Source of the DNA: CAG-877 sp045627525
Lineage (GTDB): Bacteria; Bacillota_I; Bacilli_A; RF39; UBA660
NCBI GenBank assembly: GCA_045627525.1
Contig: JAZQNW010000011.1
Location: 1 to 64,000 of the forward strand
Direction: 5' to 3'
Length of the DNA: 64,000 bases
How positions within the stretch are numbered: position 1 is the first letter of the stretch; each line of letters begins with the position of its first letter. Both the position numbers and the translations under genes were made by a program. The notes under the pieces were generated by a model, which worked only from the letters and a program-made list of their open reading frames with translations, was not told the DNA's origin and did no database searches. Of the stretch, positions 57,176 through 64,000 are shown piece after piece.

Positions 57176-57946
57176 ATGAAAAAGAAGAAGTTTATAATAT
57201 TAATGATTATTTTATTTTTTATGGTTATAGAATTTATTTTTATAATTAATTTTAGTAGTGATGATGCTATTTTATATATTGATAATAATAATGCTAATTA
57301 TAAAGTTTATTTAAATAATGGTGATATATATAGTTCTAATAATAAAAATGGTGCTTTTAATGGAAAATCGATAGATAGGATAAAAATAGATTTTAATTAT
57401 ATTACTACATATAAAGAAAGAGCTAGCTATAATGGTAATTATTATTTAAAATCAAGATTTAAAATATTAAATGATGAAGATAAAGTATTATATACCAAAG
57501 AAGAAAATTTAACAGAAAAAAAGTCTATTGATAATGTTGATGAAATTATAAGTACTAGTATTAATTATAAAGAATATTTAAGTAATTATAAGAAAAAAAT
57601 GGAAAAATATAACGGTATAGCTTTAGTTGATATTGTAATGTGTATTGATACTAATGGGGTTACAAAAGATGTTTCGGCTGTTACTATTCCCCTTACTGAT
57701 AATTTAATAGTTATTAATTACAATGCTATGGGAAATTTCATAAATAATAGAGCTGGTAATTTTAATTATTTCTATTTTGCATTTTTAATAGTAGGAATTG
57801 TATGTATATTAATTAATTTAAATCCAAAGGAAGAAGATATAGAAATATTAGATGTTTTTTCACCAGTTCAGTTGTCATTTATGGATGTGTTTGGAGATTT
57901 GAATGAAAAAACTATTGATACAGAAGAAGAACTTGAAATTATATAG
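57176..57946 (+). CDS. Two-helix membrane protein, DUF5305-like (tentative)
   Basis: A 256-residue protein with an N-terminal helix (about residues 6-25), an outer beta-rich domain of about 165 residues, and a second helix near residue 205-222 (FYFAFLIVGIVCILINL) followed by an acidic cytoplasmic tail. This helix-beta-helix layout, with strands such as IALVDIVMCIDTNGVTKDVSA and VTIPLTDN, resembles DUF5305-type proteins often encoded near signal peptidases; lepB lies 500 bases downstream. Assignment is tentative. GAGGC is the only weak ribosome site before the ATG. Confidence 0.6.
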   Translation: MKKKKFIILMIILFFMVIEFIFIINFSSDDAILYIDNNNANYKVYLNNGDIYSSNNKNGAFNGKSIDRIKIDFNYITTYKERASYNGNYYLKSRFKILNDEDKVLYTKEENLTEKKSIDNVDEIISTSINYKEYLSNYKKKMEKYNGIALVDIVMCIDTNGVTKDVSAVTIPLTDNLIVINYNAMGNFINNRAGNFNYFYFAFLIVGIVCILINLNPKEEDIEILDVFSPVQLSFMDVFGDLNEKTIDTEEELEII

Positions 57947-57954
57947 TTAAAGTG

Positions 57955-57983
57955 TTGATTTTTAATACTTCTTGTGATATAAT
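57955..57983 (+). promoter_or_regulatory. Promoter of rplS
   Basis: TTGATT (57955-57960), a 17-base spacer and TATAAT (57978-57983) with an extended TGA. The downstream 20 bases match those of the tRNA-Arg promoter. Confidence 0.75.
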
Positions 57984-57989
57984 CTTGGT

Positions 57990-58055
57990 TGTCAGTTGAG
58001 ATGATCCGCTTTTCTTATGATTATGATCATTGGTAAATATATTTTGAGAGGAGAA
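57990..58055 (+). promoter_or_regulatory. rplS 5' leader, candidate L19 leader
   Basis: About 70 bases of untranslated leader contain GATGATC (near 58000) and GATCATT (near 58025), complementary segments that could form a hairpin around a pyrimidine-rich loop before GAGAGGAG. Position fits the L19 ribosomal leader known in Bacilli, but only weak structure is visible. Confidence 0.4.
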
Positions 58056-58061
58056 CTTAAT

Positions 58062-58409
58062 ATGAGTAATATTATTGACAAGATTAATGCTAAACAAATT
58101 AATCCTAATGTTCCTGAATTCCGTGTTGGTGATACTGTTAGAGTTGATGTTAAGATCATCGAAGGTAAAAGAGAAAGAATCCAAGCTTTCGAAGGTGTTG
58201 TAGTTGCTCGTAAAGGTGGAAGTGTTTCAGAAACATTTACAGTACGTAAAGTATCAAGTGGTGTTGGAGTAGAAAGAACTTTTCCAATTCATTCACCAAA
58301 ATTAGCTGGAATCACAGTTGTACGTACTGGTAAAGTTAGACGTGCTAAACTTAACTTCCTTAAAGACAGAGTTGGCGGATATCGTATTAAAGAAAGAGGA
58401 CAACAATAA
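58062..58409 (+). CDS. rplS: Ribosomal protein bL19
   Basis: A 115-residue protein of normal length with FRVGDTVRVDVKIIEGKRER, FEGVVVARKGGSVSETFTVR and a C-terminal RVGGYRIKERGQQ-like end, all typical of L19, a large-subunit protein at the subunit interface. GAGAGGAG precedes the ATG at 58062; the longer frame from 58017 lies in the leader. It is transcribed from its own promoter downstream of the rimM-trmD run. Confidence 0.96.
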   Translation: MSNIIDKINAKQINPNVPEFRVGDTVRVDVKIIEGKRERIQAFEGVVVARKGGSVSETFTVRKVSSGVGVERTFPIHSPKLAGITVVRTGKVRRAKLNFLKDRVGGYRIKERGQQ

Positions 58410-58410
58410 T

Positions 58411-58437
58411 AAAATAAGGCCAATGCCTTATTTTTTG
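58411..58437 (+). terminator. Terminator of rplS
   Basis: AAAATAAGGC (58411-58420) pairs with GCCTTATTTT (58425-58434), a CAAT loop and Ts. Confidence 0.85.
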
Positions 58438-58451
58438 TTTAGGTGATATTT

Positions 58452-58955
58452 ATGGATGAGAATAAAAAAGGTTATATAAAAGAATATTTATCATATTTTA
58501 TAGTTATAATTGTAGTTATTTTAATAAAAATATTTATTGTTACTCCAATTAGAGTTAATGGTCCTTCGATGAATAATACTTTAAAAAATAATGATATTAT
58601 GATTTTGAATGAGATTAGTTACAAGTTTAATGGATTAAATAGATTTGATATAGTAGTAGTACGATATAATGATGAACATTTAATTAAAAGAGTTATTGGT
58701 TTGCCTGGTGATACAATAAAATATGAAAATGATGTTTTATATGTAAATGGAAAAAAAGTTAAAGAAAATTTTGATCATGCTGAAACTGCTGATGTAGAAG
58801 AGATTAAAATTCCAGAAGGTGAATATTATGTTATGGGAGATAACAGAGTTAATTCAACTGATAGTAGAATTATAGGTACAATTAAGTTAAAAGATATTAA
58901 AGGTACTACAAAATATACAATTTTTCCATTTAAAAGGTTTGGTAATAAAAATTAG
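58452..58955 (+). CDS. lepB: Type I signal peptidase
   Basis: A 167-residue protein with one N-terminal membrane helix (about residues 11-32) and the S26 catalytic domain. Catalytic Ser lies in NGPSMNNTL and Lys in HLIKRVIGLPGD; YVMGDNRVNSTDSR is box E. This is the short bacterial type with Ser-Lys dyad, and it removes signal peptides from exported proteins. AGGTGAT precedes the ATG. It is located directly after the rplS terminator, as lepB is near rplS in many Bacillota. Confidence 0.93.
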   Translation: MDENKKGYIKEYLSYFIVIIVVILIKIFIVTPIRVNGPSMNNTLKNNDIMILNEISYKFNGLNRFDIVVVRYNDEHLIKRVIGLPGDTIKYENDVLYVNGKKVKENFDHAETADVEEIKIPEGEYYVMGDNRVNSTDSRIIGTIKLKDIKGTTKYTIFPFKRFGNKN

Positions 58956-58980
58956 ACACATTATAGTGTCTTTTTTTTTC
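58954..58980 (+). terminator. Terminator of lepB
   Basis: AGACAC (58954-58959) pairs with GTGTCT (58966-58971), then a run of Ts. It overlaps the lepB stop codon. Confidence 0.82.
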
Positions 58981-59029
58981 TATTTAATTATAAAATATAT
59001 TAAAATTTATATGAAACATTGATATTTAA

Positions 59030-59038
59030 TGTTATAAT
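59030..59038 (+). promoter_or_regulatory. Extended -10 promoter of the TelA operon
   Basis: TGT followed by TATAAT (59033-59038), about 20 bases before the GTG start. No convincing -35 box. Confidence 0.6.
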
Positions 59039-59059
59039 TTTAATAGTAGAGGTGATTAT

Positions 59060-60667
59060 GTGGGTAATATTAAAAGTTATATAAAAATTCCTATTGTTTT
59101 TAGTGCTATTATACTTAGTATTTTTATATTTTTTGTCTTTGACATTATTTTCAGACTAGTTAATGAATATACTGATAGTCAAGTGCTTACGATTTTATCT
59201 TCATATGAAAATAAAGTTGTTGAAGATGAAGTTAAAGCTTATGCAAAAAGCATTGATAAAAAAGTAGAATTTGAATATATGAGTGATTTAGATATAGTTG
59301 ATGAGTTGAATAGTCATAGTCATTATTATGATGCTGTGTGGATATCTAATTCTATGTGGTTATATATGCTTGATAATTCTTATTTAACTAGTGATTCAAA
59401 ATCTATAAGTATTAGTCCTATTGTATTTGGTATTAAAAAAAGTAAAGCCCAAGAATTGGGATTAGTGAATAATGATAATATAACAAATACTACAATTCTT
59501 AATTTGATACGTGAAAAGAAAATAAAATATGTAATGAATTCTGTTACACAAACTAATTCTGGTGCTACGGCGTATTTAGGATTTTTATCATCCCTAGCTG
59601 GTAATCCAGAGGTTTTAACTAAAGAGATGTTAGATGACGATAATTTGATTTCTAATATGATTGATGTTTTCTCTGGAGTTGAAAGAGTTAGTGGTGATGA
59701 AGGGTATCTTCAAGAGATGTTTTTAAATGATAGTAGTTATGAAGCTGTTATTGCATCTGAAGTGACATTAATTGATATTAATAAAGCATTAAAAAATAAA
59801 GGTGAAGAACAACTATATTTAATTTATCCTACTGATGGTGTAGCGATAAATGATTCAACATTTGCTTTTATTAATAATGACAGAGAAGGTATGAAAGAGA
59901 CATTTTTAGATATTCAAGAATATTTATTAAGTGATAAAGGGCAAAAAATTCTTGAAAATAGTGGTCAGCGTACTTGGTATGGTGGTATAAGTGATAAAAG
60001 CAATTCTAAAGTATTTGATAAAAATTTAGGTATTGATACTACTAAGTATTTAAATGTAACTAAATTCCCTTCAAAAGATGTTATTACTTATGCTTTGAAT
60101 TTATATATTGATAAATTAAGAAAACCAACTCATGTAGTCTTTTGTTTAGATTATTCTGGTTCTATGGAAGGCAGTGGAGTATCAGATTTGAAAGATGCTA
60201 TGAATTATATTTTAAATTATAATGAAGCATCTATTGATAATTTGCAATTTTCTGAAAAGGATAAAATAACTGTTATTACATTTAGTAGCAAGGTTAACAA
60301 TGTGTGGTCAACTGATAATGGACATGATACTGAACAGTTAATAAATAATATTGAGAACGAATCTCCAAATGGCGCTACAAATTTATATGATGCTACAATT
60401 AAAGGGCTTAATATTTTGAGTAAAGATGATGATACATATACTAAAACTGTTATTGCTATGACAGATGGTGAAATTAATATGGGATCGTTTGATGATTTAA
60501 AATCTACTTATAGAAAATTAAAAAATCCAATACCAATTTATAGTATTATGTTTGGTCAAGCTAATGAATCACAACTTGAAAATATTGCTGCACTTTCTAA
60601 TGCAAAAGTATTTAATGGTAAGTCAGGATTGTTAGAAGCTTTTAAAGAAGTAAGAGGATATAATTAA
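59060..60667 (+). CDS. Membrane-anchored solute-binding-like protein fused to a VWA domain
   Basis: A 535-residue protein. One N-terminal helix (about residues 9-32) anchors a type 2 periplasmic-binding-like domain (about 45-320; SVTQTNSGATAYLGFLSSLA, then YEAVIASEVTLID). Residues about 355-535 form a von Willebrand A domain with a complete MIDAS site: DYSGSMEGSG, NGATNLYDA and AMTDGE. It would sense or bind an outer ligand and use a metal-dependent VWA contact with partners. GAGGTGAT precedes the GTG start. First gene of an operon with XpaC, a second binding protein and TelA; no ABC permease is present. Confidence 0.87.
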   Translation: MGNIKSYIKIPIVFSAIILSIFIFFVFDIIFRLVNEYTDSQVLTILSSYENKVVEDEVKAYAKSIDKKVEFEYMSDLDIVDELNSHSHYYDAVWISNSMWLYMLDNSYLTSDSKSISISPIVFGIKKSKAQELGLVNNDNITNTTILNLIREKKIKYVMNSVTQTNSGATAYLGFLSSLAGNPEVLTKEMLDDDNLISNMIDVFSGVERVSGDEGYLQEMFLNDSSYEAVIASEVTLIDINKALKNKGEEQLYLIYPTDGVAINDSTFAFINNDREGMKETFLDIQEYLLSDKGQKILENSGQRTWYGGISDKSNSKVFDKNLGIDTTKYLNVTKFPSKDVITYALNLYIDKLRKPTHVVFCLDYSGSMEGSGVSDLKDAMNYILNYNEASIDNLQFSEKDKITVITFSSKVNNVWSTDNGHDTEQLINNIENESPNGATNLYDATIKGLNILSKDDDTYTKTVIAMTDGEINMGSFDDLKSTYRKLKNPIPIYSIMFGQANESQLENIAALSNAKVFNGKSGLLEAFKEVRGYN

Positions 60668-60676
60668 GGTGATGTT

Positions 60677-61300
60677 ATGAAAAATAGTGAAGTAGTATCA
60701 GCAGTAATTGGTGGAACATTTTTTGCGGTACCATATTTGGCATTAGCTGTTCCTATCGTGCCATCATTAGCTATGGGTGCAGCAGCTTTTGCAGCAGGAG
60801 AATTAGTATTTAAAAAAAATGTTATTCCGGAATTAAAAGAAAGTAATTTTAATTTGTATCAGACGTTAGAAAATGCAAAAAAACAAAATAATCATATTCT
60901 TGATATGATTCCAATGATTGAAGATGAAAATATAAGAAAAGATCTTAATGAAATAAATGATACAGTTACTAAAATAGTTAAGACTATTGAAAAAAATCCT
61001 GATAGAGAGAAAAAGATAAAGAACTTTTTTGATTATTATTTACCAGTAACAGTAAAATTAGTTGATAGGTTTGATGAAATAGAAAATCAAAAAATAAGTT
61101 CTAAAGAAAGTAAAAAATTTTATGAGTCAACAAGTAAAACTATAAAGGAAATAAATGATGTTTTTAAACAATTTTTAAATAATTTATATGAATCAGATAT
61201 GATTGATACTAATGTAGAAATAAAAGTTCTTAATTCAATGCTAAAATCTGATGGTTTAGATAAAAATAATTTAAAAGTAGAGGAGGATAATCATGAATAA
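60677..61300 (+). CDS. XpaC-like protein
   Basis: A 207-residue protein with a hydrophobic N-terminal hairpin (about residues 5-45, GGTFFAVPYLALAVPIVPS) and a helical domain containing KIKNFFDYYLPVTVKLVDRF, the hallmark of the XpaC family (annotated for 5-bromo-4-chloroindolyl phosphate hydrolysis; not demonstrated to be an enzyme). XpaC genes commonly sit beside telA (yaaN) in Bacillus, and TelA is encoded two genes downstream. AAGGTGAT precedes the ATG, and the 3' end overlaps the next gene by eight bases. Confidence 0.82.
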   Translation: MKNSEVVSAVIGGTFFAVPYLALAVPIVPSLAMGAAAFAAGELVFKKNVIPELKESNFNLYQTLENAKKQNNHILDMIPMIEDENIRKDLNEINDTVTKIVKTIEKNPDREKKIKNFFDYYLPVTVKLVDRFDEIENQKISSKESKKFYESTSKTIKEINDVFKQFLNNLYESDMIDTNVEIKVLNSMLKSDGLDKNNLKVEEDNHE

Positions 61301-62495
61301 GAAAAAGATAGTTGGTATTTCAATATTTGTTGCTTTAGTTTTAATAATTATTTTAATTAAAGTATTTGGTAATGGTAATACTAATGGTAAAATTTCACAT
61401 AAAAATTTAAAAGATGTATATGTAGCAACAGGTGGTGGAAAAGAAAATTTCTTAGCTGATGAAAGAGTAAATGAGATTTTAAATGATAAATATGGAATTA
61501 ATGCTGTATTTGATTCTTGGAGTAATGGTAAAACAGTTGTTAAACCATTAATTCGTGAATCGATAGGGCAAGGTGATTCATATATTGCAGAACAACTTAA
61601 TAATGGTGATAGCAGTATTGGTATAAATTCTGATGGCGTTTCTAAGTATGATGCTTTGTTTACCTCAGATCAACGTTTTTATGATTATTATAAATTAGCT
61701 CCAAATAGATCTTTGGGTGAGGCTGAACGTTATACTGTTTTAGAGGGTGGACTTACACTAAATACACCTATAGTTATTTATTCATGGAAAGGTGTTGCTG
61801 AAAAATTAATTAGTGAAGAGATAGTTACTCAAACTGATGGTGTTTATTATATTACTAATATGGATAAACTTATTGATTATATCTTAAATGGTAAAACATG
61901 GAACGATATTGGACTTACTGATTTATATGGTAATGTTAATATAGCATCAACTGATCCAGTTACATCTTCACCAGGAGCAACTTATTATGGATTATTATTA
62001 TCTATTTTAGGTAAGGGTCAAATATCAGATGAAAATTTAGATTCTGATCTTTCAAAATTAAAACAATTTTATCAAAAATCTGGGTATATGAATAATACAC
62101 CTGCTGATTTATTTGAAAGATATTTAAAAACAGGAATGGGTGGAGAACCTATGATTGTAGATTATGAAAAAAGTTTGATTGATTTTATTAATTCTAATCC
62201 TAATGGATTTAAGCAAGTAAAAGATGATATTGTTGTTTTATATCCAAAACCAACTATTTGGAATTCACATTGCTTTGCTGCATTTAGTGATAATGGTAAG
62301 GAATTGTATAAAGCATTACAAGATCCAGAAATTCAACAAATTGCTTGGGAAAAATATGGATTTAGAACTGGTATAACTGGTGGAAACTATGATGTTTCAT
62401 CAATAGGTATTGCTATACCAAAAACAATAAATAGTACTGTTAGTAGTCTTAAAATGGACTATTACAATAAATTGATAGGTTATTTAAGTGAATAG
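61293..62495 (+). CDS. Membrane-anchored solute-binding-like protein
   Basis: A 400-residue protein with an N-terminal helix (about residues 5-24) and a type 2 periplasmic-binding fold: KDVYVATGGGKENFLADER, DPVTSSPGATYYGLLLSIL and a C-terminal lobe with ALQDPEIQQIAWEKYGFR. No lipobox Cys is present. It shares layout with the binding part of the VWA fusion encoded at 59060 (the SPGATYYG versus NSGATAYLG loop), so the two are probably paralogues. No transporter genes are linked. GAGGAGG precedes the ATG. It may sense a ligand for the TelA system. Confidence 0.82.
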   Translation: MNKKKIVGISIFVALVLIIILIKVFGNGNTNGKISHKNLKDVYVATGGGKENFLADERVNEILNDKYGINAVFDSWSNGKTVVKPLIRESIGQGDSYIAEQLNNGDSSIGINSDGVSKYDALFTSDQRFYDYYKLAPNRSLGEAERYTVLEGGLTLNTPIVIYSWKGVAEKLISEEIVTQTDGVYYITNMDKLIDYILNGKTWNDIGLTDLYGNVNIASTDPVTSSPGATYYGLLLSILGKGQISDENLDSDLSKLKQFYQKSGYMNNTPADLFERYLKTGMGGEPMIVDYEKSLIDFINSNPNGFKQVKDDIVVLYPKPTIWNSHCFAAFSDNGKELYKALQDPEIQQIAWEKYGFRTGITGGNYDVSSIGIAIPKTINSTVSSLKMDYYNKLIGYLSE

Positions 62496-62505
62496 GAGGT
62501 ATTAA

Positions 62506-63648
62506 ATGGCTGCATTAGAATTAAAAGTAGAAGAAAAAGATGAAAAGGTAACAAAATTAGTAGAGGGTGAAGAAAAATTAACAGAGGAAAAAATAGAAAA
62601 GTCGCTTAATTATGATGAATTAAGTGCCACTGAAAAGAAAGCAGTAGATGAGTTTAATGAAAAAATAGATGTTTTCGATTCAACTCAAATATTACAATAT
62701 GGTTCTGCTGCTCAAAATAAAATTTCAGAATTTTCTGATTCTATTTTGAAAGATGTAAAAACAAAAAATACTGGTGATACAGGTGAATTGTTAGCTAATT
62801 TGGTTGCACAAATTAAAAGTTTTGATACATCAGTTGGAAGTGAACCAAAAGGTTTATCCAAATTATTCCATAGTGTTAAAAGAGAATTCGATACTATACT
62901 TGCTAAGTATAATAAAATAGAAAATAATATTGATACAATTGAAAAAGGACTTGATAATAATAAAATTCAATTATTGAAAGATATTAGTATTTTTGATGAA
63001 ATGTATCAAAAAAATTTAGATTTCTTTAAGGAAATATCTTTATATATTATTGCTGGTGAAAGAAAATTAGATGAATTAAAAAATAAAACATTACCAGAGT
63101 TGAAGAAAAAAGCAGAAGAAACTAATGAACAATTAGATATTCAAAAAGTTCAAGATATGGAAGCTCAAATTAATAGATTTGAAAAGAAGATTTATGATTT
63201 AAAGACTACACGAATTATTTCTATTCAAATGGCTCCACAAATAAGATTATTACAAAATAATGATGCTGAACTTGTTGAAAAAATCCAAAGTTCTATTACT
63301 AATACTATTCCATTATGGAAAAATCAAATGGTTTTAGCTTTAGGTATAAGTGATTCTAAACGTGCTTTAAAACAACAACAAGCTGTTTCAAATTTAACTA
63401 ATGAGATGTTACAAAAGAATAGTGAAACATTAAAACAAGGTGCTTTAGAAGTTGCTAAGGAAAGTGAGAGAGCTATAGTTGATGTAGAAACACTTAGAAA
63501 AACTAATAAAGATTTAATCGATACTTTAGATGGTGTTATTAAAATACATGAAGAAGGTCGTGCTAAGAGAGCTGCTGCTGAAGAAGAACTAAAGAGTATT
63601 GAAAAAGAATTAAAAGATAAAATATTAGAGATAAATGTAGAAAAATAA
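62506..63648 (+). CDS. TelA-family toxic anion resistance protein
   Basis: A 380-residue, almost entirely helical protein of the TelA family. Family blocks are IDVFDSTQILQYGSAAQNKI (about residues 48-67), a central region with IIAGERKLDELKNKTLPEL, then TRIISIQMAPQIRLLQNNDA, and the C-terminal LRKTNKDLIDTLDGVIKIHEEG. TelA homologues are linked to tellurite resistance and to tolerance of cell-wall agents, with an unknown mechanism. AGGAGG precedes the ATG, ten bases after the binding-protein gene. It would work in the cytoplasm, in contrast to the anchored partners. Confidence 0.9.
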   Translation: MAALELKVEEKDEKVTKLVEGEEKLTEEKIEKSLNYDELSATEKKAVDEFNEKIDVFDSTQILQYGSAAQNKISEFSDSILKDVKTKNTGDTGELLANLVAQIKSFDTSVGSEPKGLSKLFHSVKREFDTILAKYNKIENNIDTIEKGLDNNKIQLLKDISIFDEMYQKNLDFFKEISLYIIAGERKLDELKNKTLPELKKKAEETNEQLDIQKVQDMEAQINRFEKKIYDLKTTRIISIQMAPQIRLLQNNDAELVEKIQSSITNTIPLWKNQMVLALGISDSKRALKQQQAVSNLTNEMLQKNSETLKQGALEVAKESERAIVDVETLRKTNKDLIDTLDGVIKIHEEGRAKRAAAEEELKSIEKELKDKILEINVEK

Positions 63649-63652
63649 AAAT

Positions 63653-63677
63653 AAAGCATTATTTTAATGCTTTTTTT
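63653..63677 (+). terminator. Terminator after telA
   Basis: AAAGCATTA (63653-63661) pairs with TAATGCTTT (63665-63673), then Ts. The next gene's GGAGG lies two bases beyond, so read-through is possible. Confidence 0.78.
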
Positions 63678-63687
63678 AGGAGGTTTT

Positions 63688-64000
63688 ATGGACAATAATC
63701 AAACTTTGAAAGATATATATAAAGATTTCTTTGGTGGTAGTTTAAGTGATTTTTCTACTAATTCAGATAGTGATTTTAAAGTAGATGAAGAGATAGTAGA
63801 AAATGATGAAATTAATTATATAGATAAAATAGATGAATTATTTATCAGTGATGAGTCTAAAATATTATTAAAGAAAATTATTAGTTATATGGAAAAGTAT
63901 GATAAAAAGGAAGAAACTAATTATATTAGTTTTAATATTTCTTTAGAAACAGATGATAATAATTTGAATAAAGAAATTTCTGATATATTAAATTATTATG
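63688..64000 (+). CDS. Hypothetical protein, 3' partial
   Basis: The frame runs off the window end; 104 codons are visible. GGAGG at 63679-63683 is well spaced from the ATG. The visible part is acidic and polar, with low-complexity DFSTNSDSDFKVDEE and then helical sequence ILLKKIISYMEKYDKKEE. No domain can be named. By position it belongs to the TelA-linked group; an ATPase or regulator would be a guess only. Confidence 0.7.
   Translation, partial: MDNNQTLKDIYKDFFGGSLSDFSTNSDSDFKVDEEIVENDEINYIDKIDELFISDESKILLKKIISYMEKYDKKEETNYISFNISLETDDNNLNKEISDILNYY

Overview
The window is a very AT-rich stretch of a Gram-positive (Bacillota) chromosome with closely packed genes, nearly all on the plus strand. 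TGA is used as a stop (for example in yqzL and the GerM-like gene), so this is not the Mycoplasma code. Spore genes are spread through it: SpoIIIAH-like, GerE, GerM-like, YqfC, YqfD and SspI. Gene order is Bacillus-like in places: yqeY-yqfC-yqfD...ybeY-dgkA-cdd-era-yqzL-recO-glyS, pheS-pheT with sspI and a SpoU-type methyltransferase, infC-rpmI-rplT, and rimM-trmD...rplS. I read it as an endospore-forming, low-GC member of Bacilli or a neighbouring uncultured gut lineage. The exact taxon cannot be fixed from sequence alone.

Layout. 1-4847: five co-oriented genes for membrane-anchored proteins, including a HExxH zincin and an HtrA-like protein that has lost its catalytic residues. 4866-9630: a MraZ-like regulator without rsmH, an alpha/beta hydrolase, a membrane-fused MurF-type ligase and Ddl. 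9649-12020: MgtC-like protein (minus strand), a hypothetical gene, and tRNA-Lys(CTT), Ile(GAT), Asn(GTT), Glu(TTC) and Ser(GCT). 12033-17573: PAP2 phosphatase, a HAD protein without its nucleophile, RluA-type synthase, NagZ-like hydrolase, AsnRS and a lipoprotein. 17676-22657: HerA-like ATPase, SepF, DivIVA and a 699-residue unknown. 22661-27009: Ile T-box, cation exchanger and an IleRS2 with a GLHH active-site motif. 27075-31512: thioredoxin-like protein, SDR, YnbB-like PLP enzyme, three sporulation genes and tRNA-Arg. 31557-32793: a DUF5684-like membrane protein and a transglutaminase-like protein.

32808-35779 is the most novel accessory locus. It holds a small structured RNA with its own promoter and terminator, a C39 peptidase-ABC exporter, a miniature HlyD-like adaptor, and two overlapping short genes with textbook double-glycine leaders: a probable two-peptide bacteriocin system. 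35875-44261 is the rpsU-to-glyS housekeeping and sporulation block, ending in an unusually short glycyl T-box. 44278-48935 is the infC/rpmI/rplT operon with an L20-type leader and an ATC-initiated infC, then rpsB, tsf, a zinc-ribbon gene split by a -1 frameshift, and frr. L20 and S2 both carry an added C-terminal SAP/Rho-N-like domain. 49497-54007 is a Phe T-box, HAD protein, pheST and sspI. 54108-58980 holds a metallopeptidase, SpoU methyltransferase, rimM, trmD, rplS and lepB. 59030-64000 is a TelA/XpaC operon with two membrane-anchored solute-binding-like proteins, one fused to a VWA domain, continuing past the window edge.

Regulation visible in the sequence: three T-box leaders, an L20 leader, many extended -10 promoters (TGnTATAAT), and intrinsic terminators that often overlap the stop codon of the gene they end. 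No IS element, prophage, CRISPR array or rRNA was seen, and no gene-free stretch exceeds 300 bases.
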